The notes under the pieces are model-generated. The model saw only the letters and a list, made by a program, of their open reading frames with translations. It had not been told where the DNA came from and did not search any database. A program made the position numbers and the translations under genes. 64,000 nucleotides of DNA. Origin: Pontibacter amylolyticus (lineage in GTDB: Bacteria > Bacteroidota > Bacteroidia > Cytophagales > Hymenobacteraceae). The DNA lies in NCBI RefSeq assembly GCF_014638845.1, contig NZ_BMFP01000004.1, positions 310,001 through 374,000 of the forward strand. Reading direction: 5' to 3'. Position 1 is the stretch's first letter; each line of letters opens with the position of its first letter. Of the stretch, positions 1 to 7,461 are shown piece after piece.

Positions 1-1
1 C

Positions 2-193
2 ATCAACATCGGCGAGAAGACCAAGCAGATTGTGTGGCAGAACATCGCGCTGGCTTTCGGGGTCAAAGCCATCGTGCTGATTCTCGGTGCCGGAGGGTTG
101 GCGACCATGTGGGAGGCGGTCTTTGCCGATGTGGGGGTGGCGTTGCTAGCTATTCTGAATGCCGTGCGCATTCAGCGGATGCATTTTGACTGA
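2..193 (+). CDS. Heavy-metal P1B-type ATPase, C-terminal end (partial)
   Basis: The window opens inside a reading frame that gives 63 residues and a TGA stop. The residues include GEKTKQIVWQNIALAFGVK, a hydrophobic helix, then VGVALLAILNAVRI. This is the last membrane-helix pair of CadA/ZntA-type metal-exporting P-type ATPases, where the DxGxxLLxxLNxxRL-like motif lies in the final helix. Such pumps sit in the inner membrane and use ATP to expel Zn, Cd, Pb or similar ions. The metal cannot be assigned because the metal-binding and catalytic domains lie before position 1. It is the only rightward gene before the leftward mobilization genes. Confidence 0.8.
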   Translation: MNIGEKTKQIVWQNIALAFGVKAIVLILGAGGLATMWEAVFADVGVALLAILNAVRIQRMHFD

Positions 194-277
194 ACCGGGG
201 ATCCCGCTTGAGGCTGTAAAATAAATGTGTCAAAGGAAATTGAGTATTACCTTTAGCGCAGCAAAATGGAAGCAAAA

Positions 278-310
278 GACAGTTTCGATCTTCTTCAGAT
301 CGAAACTGTC
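278..310. terminator. Perfect 13-bp inverted repeat, likely terminator
   Basis: GACAGTTTCGATC and GATCGAAACTGTC are separated by a 7-nt loop (291-297). It lies between the end of the ATPase gene and the end of the leftward mobilization genes, so it fits a hairpin terminator between converging transcripts. The T-run is short on both sides (TTTTGC on the minus strand), so termination is plausible but not certain. Confidence 0.5.
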
Positions 311-383
311 TCTGAATAAATTGGAGGATCGGCAAACACCCCTTCGGCAAAACGGCACCCTTGGCTATTGCCTTTGCGCAAGC

Positions 384-869
384 TCATAACTGTAAATTCG
401 GATCATGCAAATAAGTTGAATCTGCCCAGTGCGCCGCATCGGGGTAAGCCTGCCGGATTATCCTGTACTTCATGTTATTCTCCTGCAGTCTGCCGTTCTC
501 CTGGTACAGGCTGAAGCACAGCCCTACGAAGATGGCAGTTGTCAACAAACACACCATGCCCCCGATCAAAAAGCCCCTGGACCTGTCCTCGAAATGGTGG
601 TAATGCCGCACAGGCAACAACTTGGGCAGCTTGGTGATCTTTTCCTGAAGTGAAGCGATCAGGGCATAGATCTGCAGGGCCTGCACGCTCAGGTCATGCC
701 GCTTGAGGAGCGCCTTCAGCTCCTCAAACTGGCTGCTGCAGTCAGGTGCCTGGGCATCCTGCGGGGGATGCGGCGCAGTCCCTTCCTCGAGCTTCTCCAG
801 CCGCTTGTCCTGCAGGGCCAGCACGCGCTCCACGTCCAGGAGGCGCTCCTCCAGTTCTTCTGTTTTCAT
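384..869 (-). CDS. Membrane-anchored coiled-coil protein of mobilization module
   Basis: 161 residues. Residues 1-30 are a Glu/Lys/Leu-rich coiled coil, 46-85 are another helical stretch, and about 99-121 form one transmembrane segment (FLIGGMVCLLTTAIFVGLCF) followed by a short charged helix. The start overlaps the stop of the relaxase gene by 4 bp, so the two are probably translationally coupled. Proteins of this shape often follow relaxases in Bacteroidota mobilizable elements. I do not recognise a named family. A role in anchoring or aiding the relaxosome at the membrane is inference from position only. Confidence 0.6.
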   Translation of the reverse strand: MKTEELEERLLDVERVLALQDKRLEKLEEGTAPHPPQDAQAPDCSSQFEELKALLKRHDLSVQALQIYALIASLQEKITKLPKLLPVRHYHHFEDRSRGFLIGGMVCLLTTAIFVGLCFSLYQENGRLQENNMKYRIIRQAYPDAAHWADSTYLHDPNLQL

Positions 870-1813
870 AAGCGGATTCTCTTTTTCTTTTTGCGTTTCC
901 TTTTCCTGAAGGAATAGTCATTCGTGTCCGCTGCCTGCCCGGTGGTGGGAGCCAGCAGGCCCTCAATCGGGGTAGTAGCAGGATGGGGTGCCGCATCCCT
1001 GCCCGTGGTAATGCCAGGGAAGGATGCCCCTGTATGACCAAGTGCGCTGTGTTGCCCGGAGACCTGTGGCGTCAGCTGCGCCAGTCTACTGTGCTGTTCC
1101 AGCTGTTTGTTGATGGCCCGGTAGCTCAGGCTTCTGTCGATGCTGGAACCCTTGAAACTGAGCTCCCCCATACGGAAGCTGATTCCCTGCACCTGTTCCG
1201 TTCCCCTCTTGTATTTATAGTCGATCAAGATGCCCTTGCCCAGGAGCAAGTGTTCCAGCTCCTGCCAGGTCCTGGCCTTTGGCAGCGCCTGTCGGACCGC
1301 GTCATGCAGCTCGTATTTGGCCTTGTCGGCCCCTTTCAATCGCTGGCGGTTCACCTGCCCCTTGTCCGGGGCCAGGTAGTAGCCGTGCCTTTGGGTGATT
1401 TCCCGGCACACCCTGGCGTTGCGCCGGTGCTGGAACCTGTCCGAAATCGTTTTCCCTTCATAGTTGACCCGGTTGTAGACGATGTGCAGGTGGGGGTGCT
1501 CCCGGTCCCGGTGCAGGACAATGAGGTACTGCGTGTTCTGGATCTGCATCTGGGCCATGTACTCTTTTGCCCGCTCTGCCATCACCTGAGGACTCAGTTT
1601 TGACCTGTCATGCACGCTCCAGTTCAGGGCGATGTGCCCCACGGCCTTCTCCAGCCCGGGGTTGAGCTTGCGCTGCAGGTTGAAGTCGGCCGCCATCGAG
1701 GCGACAGTGTCCGTGCGGACGCCCTCCCAGTCCAGCACCTCCGCTCCTGCTTTCTGGACCACGTAGCGCACGCAGCCCGAGAAGCTCTTACCGGTCATCA
1801 CCTTTCCGATCAT
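866..1813 (-). CDS. Relaxase/mobilization nuclease (MOBP-type, HUH family)
   Basis: 315 residues. The N-terminal relaxase domain (about 1-190) carries the HUH metal-binding motif HPHLHIVYNRV at 106-117 with an extra His101, as in MobA/VirD2-type relaxases of Bacteroidota mobilizable transposons. Such enzymes nick oriT and pilot single-stranded DNA into a recipient through a coupling protein and type IV secretion system, usually borrowed from a helper. The tail (about 190-315) is basic and ends in a run of Lys/Arg. The start overlaps the upstream MobC gene by 26 bp. No coupling ATPase or tra genes are in the window, so the element looks mobilizable rather than self-transmissible. Confidence 0.9.
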   Translation of the reverse strand: MIGKVMTGKSFSGCVRYVVQKAGAEVLDWEGVRTDTVASMAADFNLQRKLNPGLEKAVGHIALNWSVHDRSKLSPQVMAERAKEYMAQMQIQNTQYLIVLHRDREHPHLHIVYNRVNYEGKTISDRFQHRRNARVCREITQRHGYYLAPDKGQVNRQRLKGADKAKYELHDAVRQALPKARTWQELEHLLLGKGILIDYKYKRGTEQVQGISFRMGELSFKGSSIDRSLSYRAINKQLEQHSRLAQLTPQVSGQHSALGHTGASFPGITTGRDAAPHPATTPIEGLLAPTTGQAADTNDYSFRKRKRKKKKRIRL

Positions 1814-2183
1814 CTCTGCCTATTTGCTGAAGTTTGTTATGAATGTCATTAAGGAGCTGGCGGCACCTGCCCTGCAGGGTCAGCAGCCCCTGGCGGTGGG
1901 CCAGCCGGACCAGCTGGTTGAGGTTGTTGGCCATACCCGAGAGCATGCGCAGCGAGGCCGCCTCCTCGGGCCGGAGGCGCGCCACGACTATTGCCTTCTT
2001 GGCCGCCGCCCGAAACCAGGCCGAGACGCTCAGGCCCGCCTCCCGCGCCTTACCTGAGATCAGGAGCCGCTCCGTGTCGGTCACCCGCACCACCAGGGTA
2101 TGGCTGCGCTTCACCCGCTTGAGCGGGCGGCCGCCCTTCTTTCCCTCGTGGCTCTGCTGCCGCTGTGCTGTCTCTTTTTCCAT
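1788..2183 (-). CDS. MobC-like relaxosome accessory protein
   Basis: 131 residues. A basic N-terminus (12-27) is followed by a ribbon-helix-helix-like stretch (about 28-62). The MobC signature LRMLSGMANNLNQLVRLAH spans about 78-96. MobC proteins bind oriT and help the relaxase melt and nick it. The gene sits directly upstream of the relaxase and overlaps it by 26 bp, the usual mobC-mobA arrangement in Bacteroidota elements. The family call is strong. The exact oriT sequence is not known. Confidence 0.85.
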   Translation of the reverse strand: MEKETAQRQQSHEGKKGGRPLKRVKRSHTLVVRVTDTERLLISGKAREAGLSVSAWFRAAAKKAIVVARLRPEEAASLRMLSGMANNLNQLVRLAHRQGLLTLQGRCRQLLNDIHNKLQQIGRDDRKGDDR

Positions 2184-2290
2184 GCTCTTGTTGCTTCACG
2201 TTGTAAGAAGAATCCCCTGCTGCGACCACCGGGAGCAGCGGTGCCGGCAGGAGTTTTTGTATGACAAAAACACAAACTTGCTCCCCACTT
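2184..2290. other. Candidate oriT region upstream of mobC
   Basis: This short gap between the primase and mobC holds a perfect inverted repeat, GTTTTTGT-ATG-ACAAAAAC (2253-2271), beside a GC-rich stretch with GGGAGCAG (2231-2238) and CTGCTGCG. Origins of transfer often lie immediately upstream of mobC-mobA and contain such repeats next to the nick site. No nick site was recognised, so this is a positional inference. Confidence 0.35.
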
Positions 2291-3247
2291 TCAGAGGCTC
2301 CTTCCCCTGGCCCCCTTCCGGTGTCCGAAGCCTGGCCGAAGCTTCTTGGGCTTCCCCCGCCTGGCCACCAGCAGCTCGTTCACATCCTTGTAGTTCTGGT
2401 AAAGGGAGGAGCGGTCCCGGCAGTTCAGCCCCGACCTGAGGAGCCGCTCCGTCACCTTCCTGCCCGCCTGATCATGATCCAGGAAAAGCAGCACTTGCCG
2501 GTGCCGGCCAAGCACGTCCAGACTTCTATTAACCAGTGCAAGGGAGTTGAGGACCAGAAAGCTGGAGCTGGTTGTGAGGCGGGGGCGAAGCTCGAGGAGG
2601 GAGAGGAAATCCATGAAGCCCTCCACCAGGCAGACGGTGCCCGCGCCGTTGTCCACGAATGTGATGTCCTTGGGGGAGGAGGAGCCCTTGAACCAGGCGT
2701 TGCGCAGCTCGTAGCCGCCCGAGCGATTTTGAAAGCCGATGGCTTCATAGCGCCTGGAGCCGATAGAGAAGCTGACCTCTTGGCAAAAGGGGCCTGCCGT
2801 ATGAAGGCTGATGCCCCGCTGTAGCAGGTAGTTTGCCAGCGGGCTGTTCTCCTCCAGCGGCTTTGCCGCCAGCACTTTGATACTATTGAAGGGCGCTGGC
2901 GAGAGAGGGGGAACTTCTCCCTCTGCTTGTTTCCCGGTTGATTGTATACCGTGGCTAGATGTTGCTGCTGAAGCAATAGTCTGCCCGGAGAGGAGCCGGA
3001 TGACCTCCCGGATCGAGGCGGTGCGGTGGAGGCGCAGCGCCAGGTCGATGACCTTGCCGCCCTCCCCTGTGCCGTGGTCGTACCAGCGGTTCAGGCGCGT
3101 GTTGACCTTGAAGGAGGGCGAGCGCTCGGCCATCCGCACCGGGGAGATGTACCACCAGTCACAGCCCCTCCTGTAGGCAGGCTGGATGCCCTGGCTGGCC
3201 AGGTAATCCGTGATGGAGATTTCGCTGTTGATCTGCTGGATGTTCAT
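2291..3247 (-). CDS. Short CHC2/Toprim DNA primase of mobile element
   Basis: 318 residues from the ATG at 3247. A longer frame runs upstream but would overlap the HTH gene, and its extra 57 residues look non-coding. Residues 1-88 resemble a reduced CHC2-type zinc-finger region (WWYISPVR, SPSFKVN, WYDHGTGEGGKVIDL). The Toprim motifs are LVEGFMD (E209) and FLDHDQAG (D257, D259), followed by KDVNELL. Such proteins are common in Bacteroidota conjugative and mobilizable elements and probably prime the complementary strand after transfer. Only some of the usual zinc-ligand cysteines are visible, so primase activity is inferred from the Toprim motifs. Confidence 0.8.
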   Translation of the reverse strand: MNIQQINSEISITDYLASQGIQPAYRRGCDWWYISPVRMAERSPSFKVNTRLNRWYDHGTGEGGKVIDLALRLHRTASIREVIRLLSGQTIASAATSSHGIQSTGKQAEGEVPPLSPAPFNSIKVLAAKPLEENSPLANYLLQRGISLHTAGPFCQEVSFSIGSRRYEAIGFQNRSGGYELRNAWFKGSSSPKDITFVDNGAGTVCLVEGFMDFLSLLELRPRLTTSSSFLVLNSLALVNRSLDVLGRHRQVLLFLDHDQAGRKVTERLLRSGLNCRDRSSLYQNYKDVNELLVARRGKPKKLRPGFGHRKGARGRSL

Positions 3248-3333
3248 CGGTTTTCCCTTCAGAGGCGAGAGTGGAAATGATCGGGGCGGGAAGCGCTTTT
3301 TCCCGTGGCAGGCATTCTTTTTCCTGGAAGGCG

Positions 3334-3666
3334 CTATTTTCTTTTTCTGCCGGCTGCAAGCTGGACCGCCTCCTCGCGGATCTCGGAGACAGTCTTCCTG
3401 CGGCCCTGTCGGACCCATTCCTCCAGCTCACTTCGGTGAAAATACAGGCGCTTGCCCCGCTTGCTGAAGGGCACCTCCCGGCAGCTGACCTTAGTGTAGA
3501 GCGTGGCCACGGAGAGGTGGAGGAGGGTGGCGGCCTCCTGGACGTTGAGGATGGCCGCTGCCTCCTGGTGGGGGCGTTGTTCGAGTAGCAGCCGCTCGAT
3601 GCGGCCCATCTTCTCGTGCAGCAGGCTGACGGCGCGGGGGAGTTGGTCGAAGGTGAGGTTTTCCAT
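3334..3666 (-). CDS. Excisionase-type helix-turn-helix DNA-binding protein
   Basis: 110 residues. An N-terminal helix (10-35) precedes a MerR/excisionase-like winged helix (about 41-87): NVQEAATLLHLSVATLYTKV, then a wing with PFSKRGKRLYFHRSELEEWV. This HTH_17 architecture is typical of accessory proteins of mobile elements, where it acts as a directionality factor or local regulator. It is the gene upstream of the primase, on the same strand and 86 bp away. Whether it controls excision or transcription cannot be told here, and no integrase gene is visible in the window. Confidence 0.75.
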   Translation of the reverse strand: MENLTFDQLPRAVSLLHEKMGRIERLLLEQRPHQEAAAILNVQEAATLLHLSVATLYTKVSCREVPFSKRGKRLYFHRSELEEWVRQGRRKTVSEIREEAVQLAAGRKRK

Positions 3667-3758
3667 GGCAGCGTTCTGTTTGGTTTGTGCTACAATGGTA
3701 ATGACTATGTTTGCAAGGCTGCAAGTGGGTAGTCCTGCATCCTGCCTGTTTCCTACCG

Positions 3759-4712
3759 TTAGTTATAGTTTTTCTGTGTGCGGAGCACCGGGTAAACAGC
3801 ATAAGTTCCGTCCGGTTGTTTCCGCACGTCTAGGATAGGGGACTGGCAGGGCTTGGCGTTGGAGGAGATGATGGCGGCTAGGTAGTTGGGCGGCAGGGTT
3901 CTTTGCTGTTTGCGGTAGACATAGGCAAAGTGGGCCGCTATCCACGACTCCAGTTCGCCTTTCAGGCAGCCCACGATCAGGTTGGCCTCATAGAGCTGCT
4001 TGAAGGCGTCGGCCAGCTGGTTGCCATTCCCGTGGAAGAGCAGGGGAGAGGCCGGGGAATGGTTTCCCTCGAGGAGGGCCAGCAGCTGCTGCTGATCCCC
4101 CGGGGTGAAGTAGCCCTTTAGGACTTCAAAGAGCCTCTCCCGCACCCCGTCCACAAACCGGGGATGGCCTGTGACAGGCCTGGCAGGAACGGTATTTTCC
4201 GTGGCTGCCTCCTGCGGGGTGGGAAGCAGCGCCTGCACGTGCCGGATGAGATGGGCCAGCAAAGATTCCCGCAGCTTGACCGACTCGCCCAGGTCATCCA
4301 CCAGCTCCTCCCGGACCGCGATGCCGGCCTCGATGGGCTGCAGGTTGCGCAGGACAAACAGCTCCGGCAGGCTGAGCTGGTGGAGGTGGCCGGCCGGGTA
4401 GGCTCGCCCGTAGTCCGGGGCATGGTTGTGGAAGCTGACCCAGAAGGCCCTGAAGCGGTCTTCTATCCCGGTGATCTGCTCCAGGACGAGCTGCAGCTGC
4501 GGGTGGCGAAGGGGGAGCAGATCCAATGCCGCCATCTGGGCAAGGAGCCTGAGCTCGCTCTCGAAAACGGCCGCCTCGTCGTAGGGCGTCTCGTGCCTGA
4601 TGTCGTAGGTGCTCACCTCTCGGAGGCCCAGAGGGCCTACAGCCTCTTTCCTATGGATAAGCCTAAGCTCAAAGGTCTGCAGGCGGGTCAGGAATTGCTT
4701 CAGGTGCTTCAT
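3759..4712 (-). CDS. RteC-like protein of conjugative/mobilizable elements
   Basis: 317 residues, no signal peptide, mostly alpha-helical. The C-terminal third (HGNGNQLADAFKQLYEAN, LIVGC, then NYLAAIISS and PCQSPILDVRK) resembles the RteC domain found in CTnDOT-type elements, where RteC activates excision genes. Its position upstream of an excisionase-like HTH gene and mobilization genes fits such a regulatory role. Similarity is judged from pattern memory, so the family call is moderate. The alternative is an uncharacterised element-borne protein. Confidence 0.6.
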   Translation of the reverse strand: MKHLKQFLTRLQTFELRLIHRKEAVGPLGLREVSTYDIRHETPYDEAAVFESELRLLAQMAALDLLPLRHPQLQLVLEQITGIEDRFRAFWVSFHNHAPDYGRAYPAGHLHQLSLPELFVLRNLQPIEAGIAVREELVDDLGESVKLRESLLAHLIRHVQALLPTPQEAATENTVPARPVTGHPRFVDGVRERLFEVLKGYFTPGDQQQLLALLEGNHSPASPLLFHGNGNQLADAFKQLYEANLIVGCLKGELESWIAAHFAYVYRKQQRTLPPNYLAAIISSNAKPCQSPILDVRKQPDGTYAVYPVLRTQKNYN

Positions 4713-4919
4713 GACGTGAGTTTTTTAGGTAATTTGGTACGGCATTATTCAGCCTCCTAAGAGGACTGCTGTTTCAACAATTAACTTATGGGAGACTCAG
4801 CTTAACCTCATTCTTACAAGTAAAGGCTCTCCCTGCAAGTATCGAATAATAAGAAATGGGCACCACGAATTTTGAAATTTAATATAAGCATTTAGAAATA
4901 TATACACAAGGTATTGCCG

Positions 4920-5213
4920 CCTCTGGCTCCCTCCCTTTCTGGAGGCTAGCTTAGTCGACAGCGACCAGGCTAACGACCAAGCTGAAGAAGAACTTGCGAA
5001 GGGACTGGCACCAGAGCATATAAAGTTCCTACAGTATGCTTTGAAACCAGCTAAACGGAAAGACATTTTAGAGAGGACGTATTAGGCTTGGCAACTCATA
5101 CGGACAACGTACGGCGCTATATCGACCCTTTGATAGCCGAGGGTTTGTTGGAACGAACTATTAAGAATCGACCCAGCGGTCCTTTACAGCAATATATTAT
5201 AACAGAGAGGTGA
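4920..5213 (+). pseudogene. Decayed C-terminal end of AlbA_2/winged-helix regulator
   Basis: The plus strand reads LEASLVDSDQANDQAEEELAKG.. in one frame from about 4939. It shifts frame at about 5074-5076 and continues as DVLGLATHTDNVRRYIDPLI, AEGLLERTIKNRPSGPLQQYI and a TGA at 5211. This is the C-terminal winged helix seen in COG2865-type proteins (AlbA_2 'putative DNA-binding/ATP-binding' family) and Fic-like proteins. No N-terminal part remains upstream. The frame change and missing front show a broken gene, probably a leftover from turnover in the defence island. Family assignment is moderate. Confidence 0.5.
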
Positions 5214-5345
5214 AAGATGCTGAAGCATCAACAAAGGCAGTAGATTCCTTCTACTCCTAAAGAAACTGGAGCCGGGCCCTCTGTAGCTGCAAGAAATTTT
5301 GATAATATTTCTTGCAGCTATCTATGCATCGGTGTAATATTAAGC
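5214..5345. other. Intergenic leader upstream of DUF1016 gene
   Basis: 132 bp without a gene between the pseudogene and the DUF1016 nuclease. It contains the near-palindrome GCTGCAAGAAAT-TTTGATAAT-ATTTCTTGCAGC at 5286-5318, a 12-bp perfect stem with a 9-nt loop just upstream of the start codon. It could be a terminator of the lost gene or an operator for the nuclease gene. No clear -33/-7 pair was seen. Confidence 0.45.
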
Positions 5346-6953
5346 ATGAAGGACATTGAACTTAGCGGTACTTACCGATCCTGGTTTGCTGAGCTGAAGA
5401 GTAAGATACAGACTGCGCAGCTTAAGGCGGCGGTAAGAGTTAACACGGAGCTTATTCTAGTATACTGGCAGCTTGGAGAGGCTATTGTGCAGAAGCAGCA
5501 GGAGGCCAGCTGGGGAGACACCCTGATTGAGCAGCTATCCAGCGATCTTAGCAGTGCGTTTCCAGAGATGAAAGGATTTTCCCGAACCAATCTCTTCTAC
5601 ATCAAGAAGTGGTACCTGTTCTACAGCCGTGAGCGAGGCTTAGTGTCCCAACTTGTCGGCCAATTTCGCGACATTCCTCATCTAGACGCTACACAGGAAT
5701 TAGTCCCACAACTTGTGGGACTAATTCCTTGGGGGCATAATCGTGAAATCGTCACTAAGTGCTCTAGCGTCAAGGAAGCGCTCTTTTACGTCAGCGAGAC
5801 AATCCGCCATGGCTGGTCACGCGCGATGTTGCTGCACCAGTTGGCGAGCAGGCTGTATCAGAGGCAGGGCCAGACCCTGAACAATTTCGCATTAACGCTT
5901 CCCAAGCCACAAGCCGATTTAGCCATCGAAACGCTCAAGAACCCCTATAACTTCGATTTCCTAACCCTGGGGCCGGAAGCACGTGAAAGGGATTTGGAGA
6001 ATGCGCTGGCCAACCAGATAACCAAGTTTCTGCTGGAGCTAGGGCAAGGGTTTGCCTACATGGGCAGGCAATACCGCTTAAACATCGATGGAGATGATTT
6101 CTATCTGGACATACTGCTCTACCACACTAAGCTGCGCTGCCACGTTGTAGTGGAACTGAAGGTGACGGAGTTCCAGCCGGAGTTTGCAGGAAAGCTGAAC
6201 TTCTACCTCAATGCGGTAGATGCGCAACTGCGGCAGCCGGCCGACAACCCAAGCATCGGCATCTTGCTTTGCAAAACCCCCAACAAGGTGGTGGTAGAAT
6301 ACTCTCTTAAGAATATGTCTGCCCCCCTAGGAGTGGCCGAATACCAGGTGCTGCAAGCAGTTCCGGAGGGCCTGAAGGGAGAGCTGCCAACCATAGAGGC
6401 CCTAGAGCAGGAGCTGGAGAAGGAGATACAAACTCCTGAAAGGCCATTGGATCAAAAGCTCAAGAAGCTAAAGGATTTGCTCAAATCAGTAGATAGAGAG
6501 GAGGTAAAGAAAGGCAAGGACAGGGAGTCTGTCGTTTCGCTGTTTGAAAAGGTGCTGCCGGAATTAGCTACCAGAATAACTAAAGGACTGAAAGAAGTAA
6601 CGCCTCTGTTCAGTGACTTTTGGTTGATGAAGTCTATAAATCATACCTCCAAAGTCAACTATACCAAAGAGGAGCTGGAAGAGATCCTACAGCGTGAAAA
6701 CGTTCATCAAATCGGGTTAGCAATACGCCTAGAGGGCTTCAAAAAGGCTGGTACAAAAGTATTCGGATTATCAAAAGACTTGGTATTCACACTAGAGGCT
6801 TATAAGTATGAGGTAGGGGCCGACAGGCATCATGCATGGCTGGAAAAGCTATATCATCAGGATTGGACGGACGAAGATCTTCAGAATCTGTCAGACAGAT
6901 GGTGCGAGGAAGTGGTAGAACACATTACGCAGCGGCTTGAAAGCATACAGTAA
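5346..6953 (+). CDS. DUF1016 (YhcG) PD-(D/E)XK nuclease with C-terminal extension
   Basis: 535 residues; typical DUF1016 proteins are about 330-380. The N-terminal helical part (about 1-170) includes GFSRTNLFYIKKWY and IPWGHN. The PD-(D/E)XK nuclease core follows with FYLDILLYH (D255) and VVVELKV (E270, K272). This family is predicted to cleave nucleic acid and is enriched in defence islands. After a charged linker (about 355-400) there is an additional 130-residue helical domain (KVLPELATRITKGLKEV and onward) that I do not recognise. A 33-nt palindrome lies inside the frame at 5696-5728. The gene converges on the JAB gene with 22 bp between stops. Confidence 0.85.
   Translation: MKDIELSGTYRSWFAELKSKIQTAQLKAAVRVNTELILVYWQLGEAIVQKQQEASWGDTLIEQLSSDLSSAFPEMKGFSRTNLFYIKKWYLFYSRERGLVSQLVGQFRDIPHLDATQELVPQLVGLIPWGHNREIVTKCSSVKEALFYVSETIRHGWSRAMLLHQLASRLYQRQGQTLNNFALTLPKPQADLAIETLKNPYNFDFLTLGPEARERDLENALANQITKFLLELGQGFAYMGRQYRLNIDGDDFYLDILLYHTKLRCHVVVELKVTEFQPEFAGKLNFYLNAVDAQLRQPADNPSIGILLCKTPNKVVVEYSLKNMSAPLGVAEYQVLQAVPEGLKGELPTIEALEQELEKEIQTPERPLDQKLKKLKDLLKSVDREEVKKGKDRESVVSLFEKVLPELATRITKGLKEVTPLFSDFWLMKSINHTSKVNYTKEELEEILQRENVHQIGLAIRLEGFKKAGTKVFGLSKDLVFTLEAYKYEVGADRHHAWLEKLYHQDWTDEDLQNLSDRWCEEVVEHITQRLESIQ
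5696..5728. repeat. In-frame 16-bp-arm palindrome inside DUF1016 gene
   Basis: GGAATTAGTCCCACAA, one central C, then the exact reverse complement. It is read through as LVPQLVGLIP. A related partial copy, GTGTCCCAACTTGTCGG, lies about 50 bp upstream (5643-5659) and encodes VSQLVGQ. The arms are too perfect to be explained by the protein sequence alone. Confidence 0.8.
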
Positions 6954-6975
6954 CGACAGCATTACCCTGCAAATT

Positions 6976-7461
6976 CTAGAATGCCGACAGAACAGTATGA
7001 GCTTTTTTTGCACGATGAAGATATACTTCTCCATGTAAACCTTCTAAAGGAGAACCACCAATAATCAGAAGCAAAGGCGTACAAGCACCATGTAGGCGTC
7101 CTAAAGCAAAATCCTGCATTTGCTTTAAATCGACAGCACTCGCCTGAGGAGAGGATGCAGGGTGACTGTGCCACTCGCCTACATAGTGCAATAGAGGGTC
7201 TTTCTTTTTGGCGGCTGCCAAGGCTTTGAATATACCCTCGGTTCCTCTCAAAAAAGAGGTGCGACCGTGCTTTGAGTCGACTGGAGCAGCGGTCGCGATG
7301 GAAATTGTTGCCATGCGAAGGTTACCATCGTAACGACCTATCAGGATACCACCCGTTTCTAAGGGATGATATCGGGAAATATCATCCTTGATAACAGCGA
7401 GTGCCTCATCTAGGAAGTGGGCACAGTATTTCCCGTCGGAGGAGCAGAATAAAGGGTTCAT
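6976..7461 (-). CDS. JAB/JAMM-domain peptidase of E1-E2 operon
   Basis: 161 residues forming a single Prok-JAB domain. All JAMM residues are visible: Glu35 (LETGGILIG) and the zinc motif HxHPx6SxxD as H98, H100, P101, S108, D111 (EWHSHPASSPQASAVD). JAMM peptidases remove C-terminal tails from ubiquitin-like proteins or cleave their conjugates; Cap3 of type II CBASS is the closest functional model. The start overlaps the stop of the E2-E1 gene by 4 bp, so the two are translationally coupled. The inferred job is to process or deconjugate the product of this operon. A stand-alone role is less likely given the coupling. Confidence 0.88.
   Translation of the reverse strand: MNPLFCSSDGKYCAHFLDEALAVIKDDISRYHPLETGGILIGRYDGNLRMATISIATAAPVDSKHGRTSFLRGTEGIFKALAAAKKKDPLLHYVGEWHSHPASSPQASAVDLKQMQDFALGRLHGACTPLLLIIGGSPLEGLHGEVYLHRAKKAHTVLSAF

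Noticed and set aside
983..1603. Long plus-strand frame opposite the relaxase
   Set aside because: It is an antisense shadow of the relaxase gene in GC-rich DNA; the relaxase frame has clear HUH motifs.
4797..5066. 89-codon minus-strand frame
   Set aside because: It lies opposite the readable winged-helix remnant and has a composition unlike protein.
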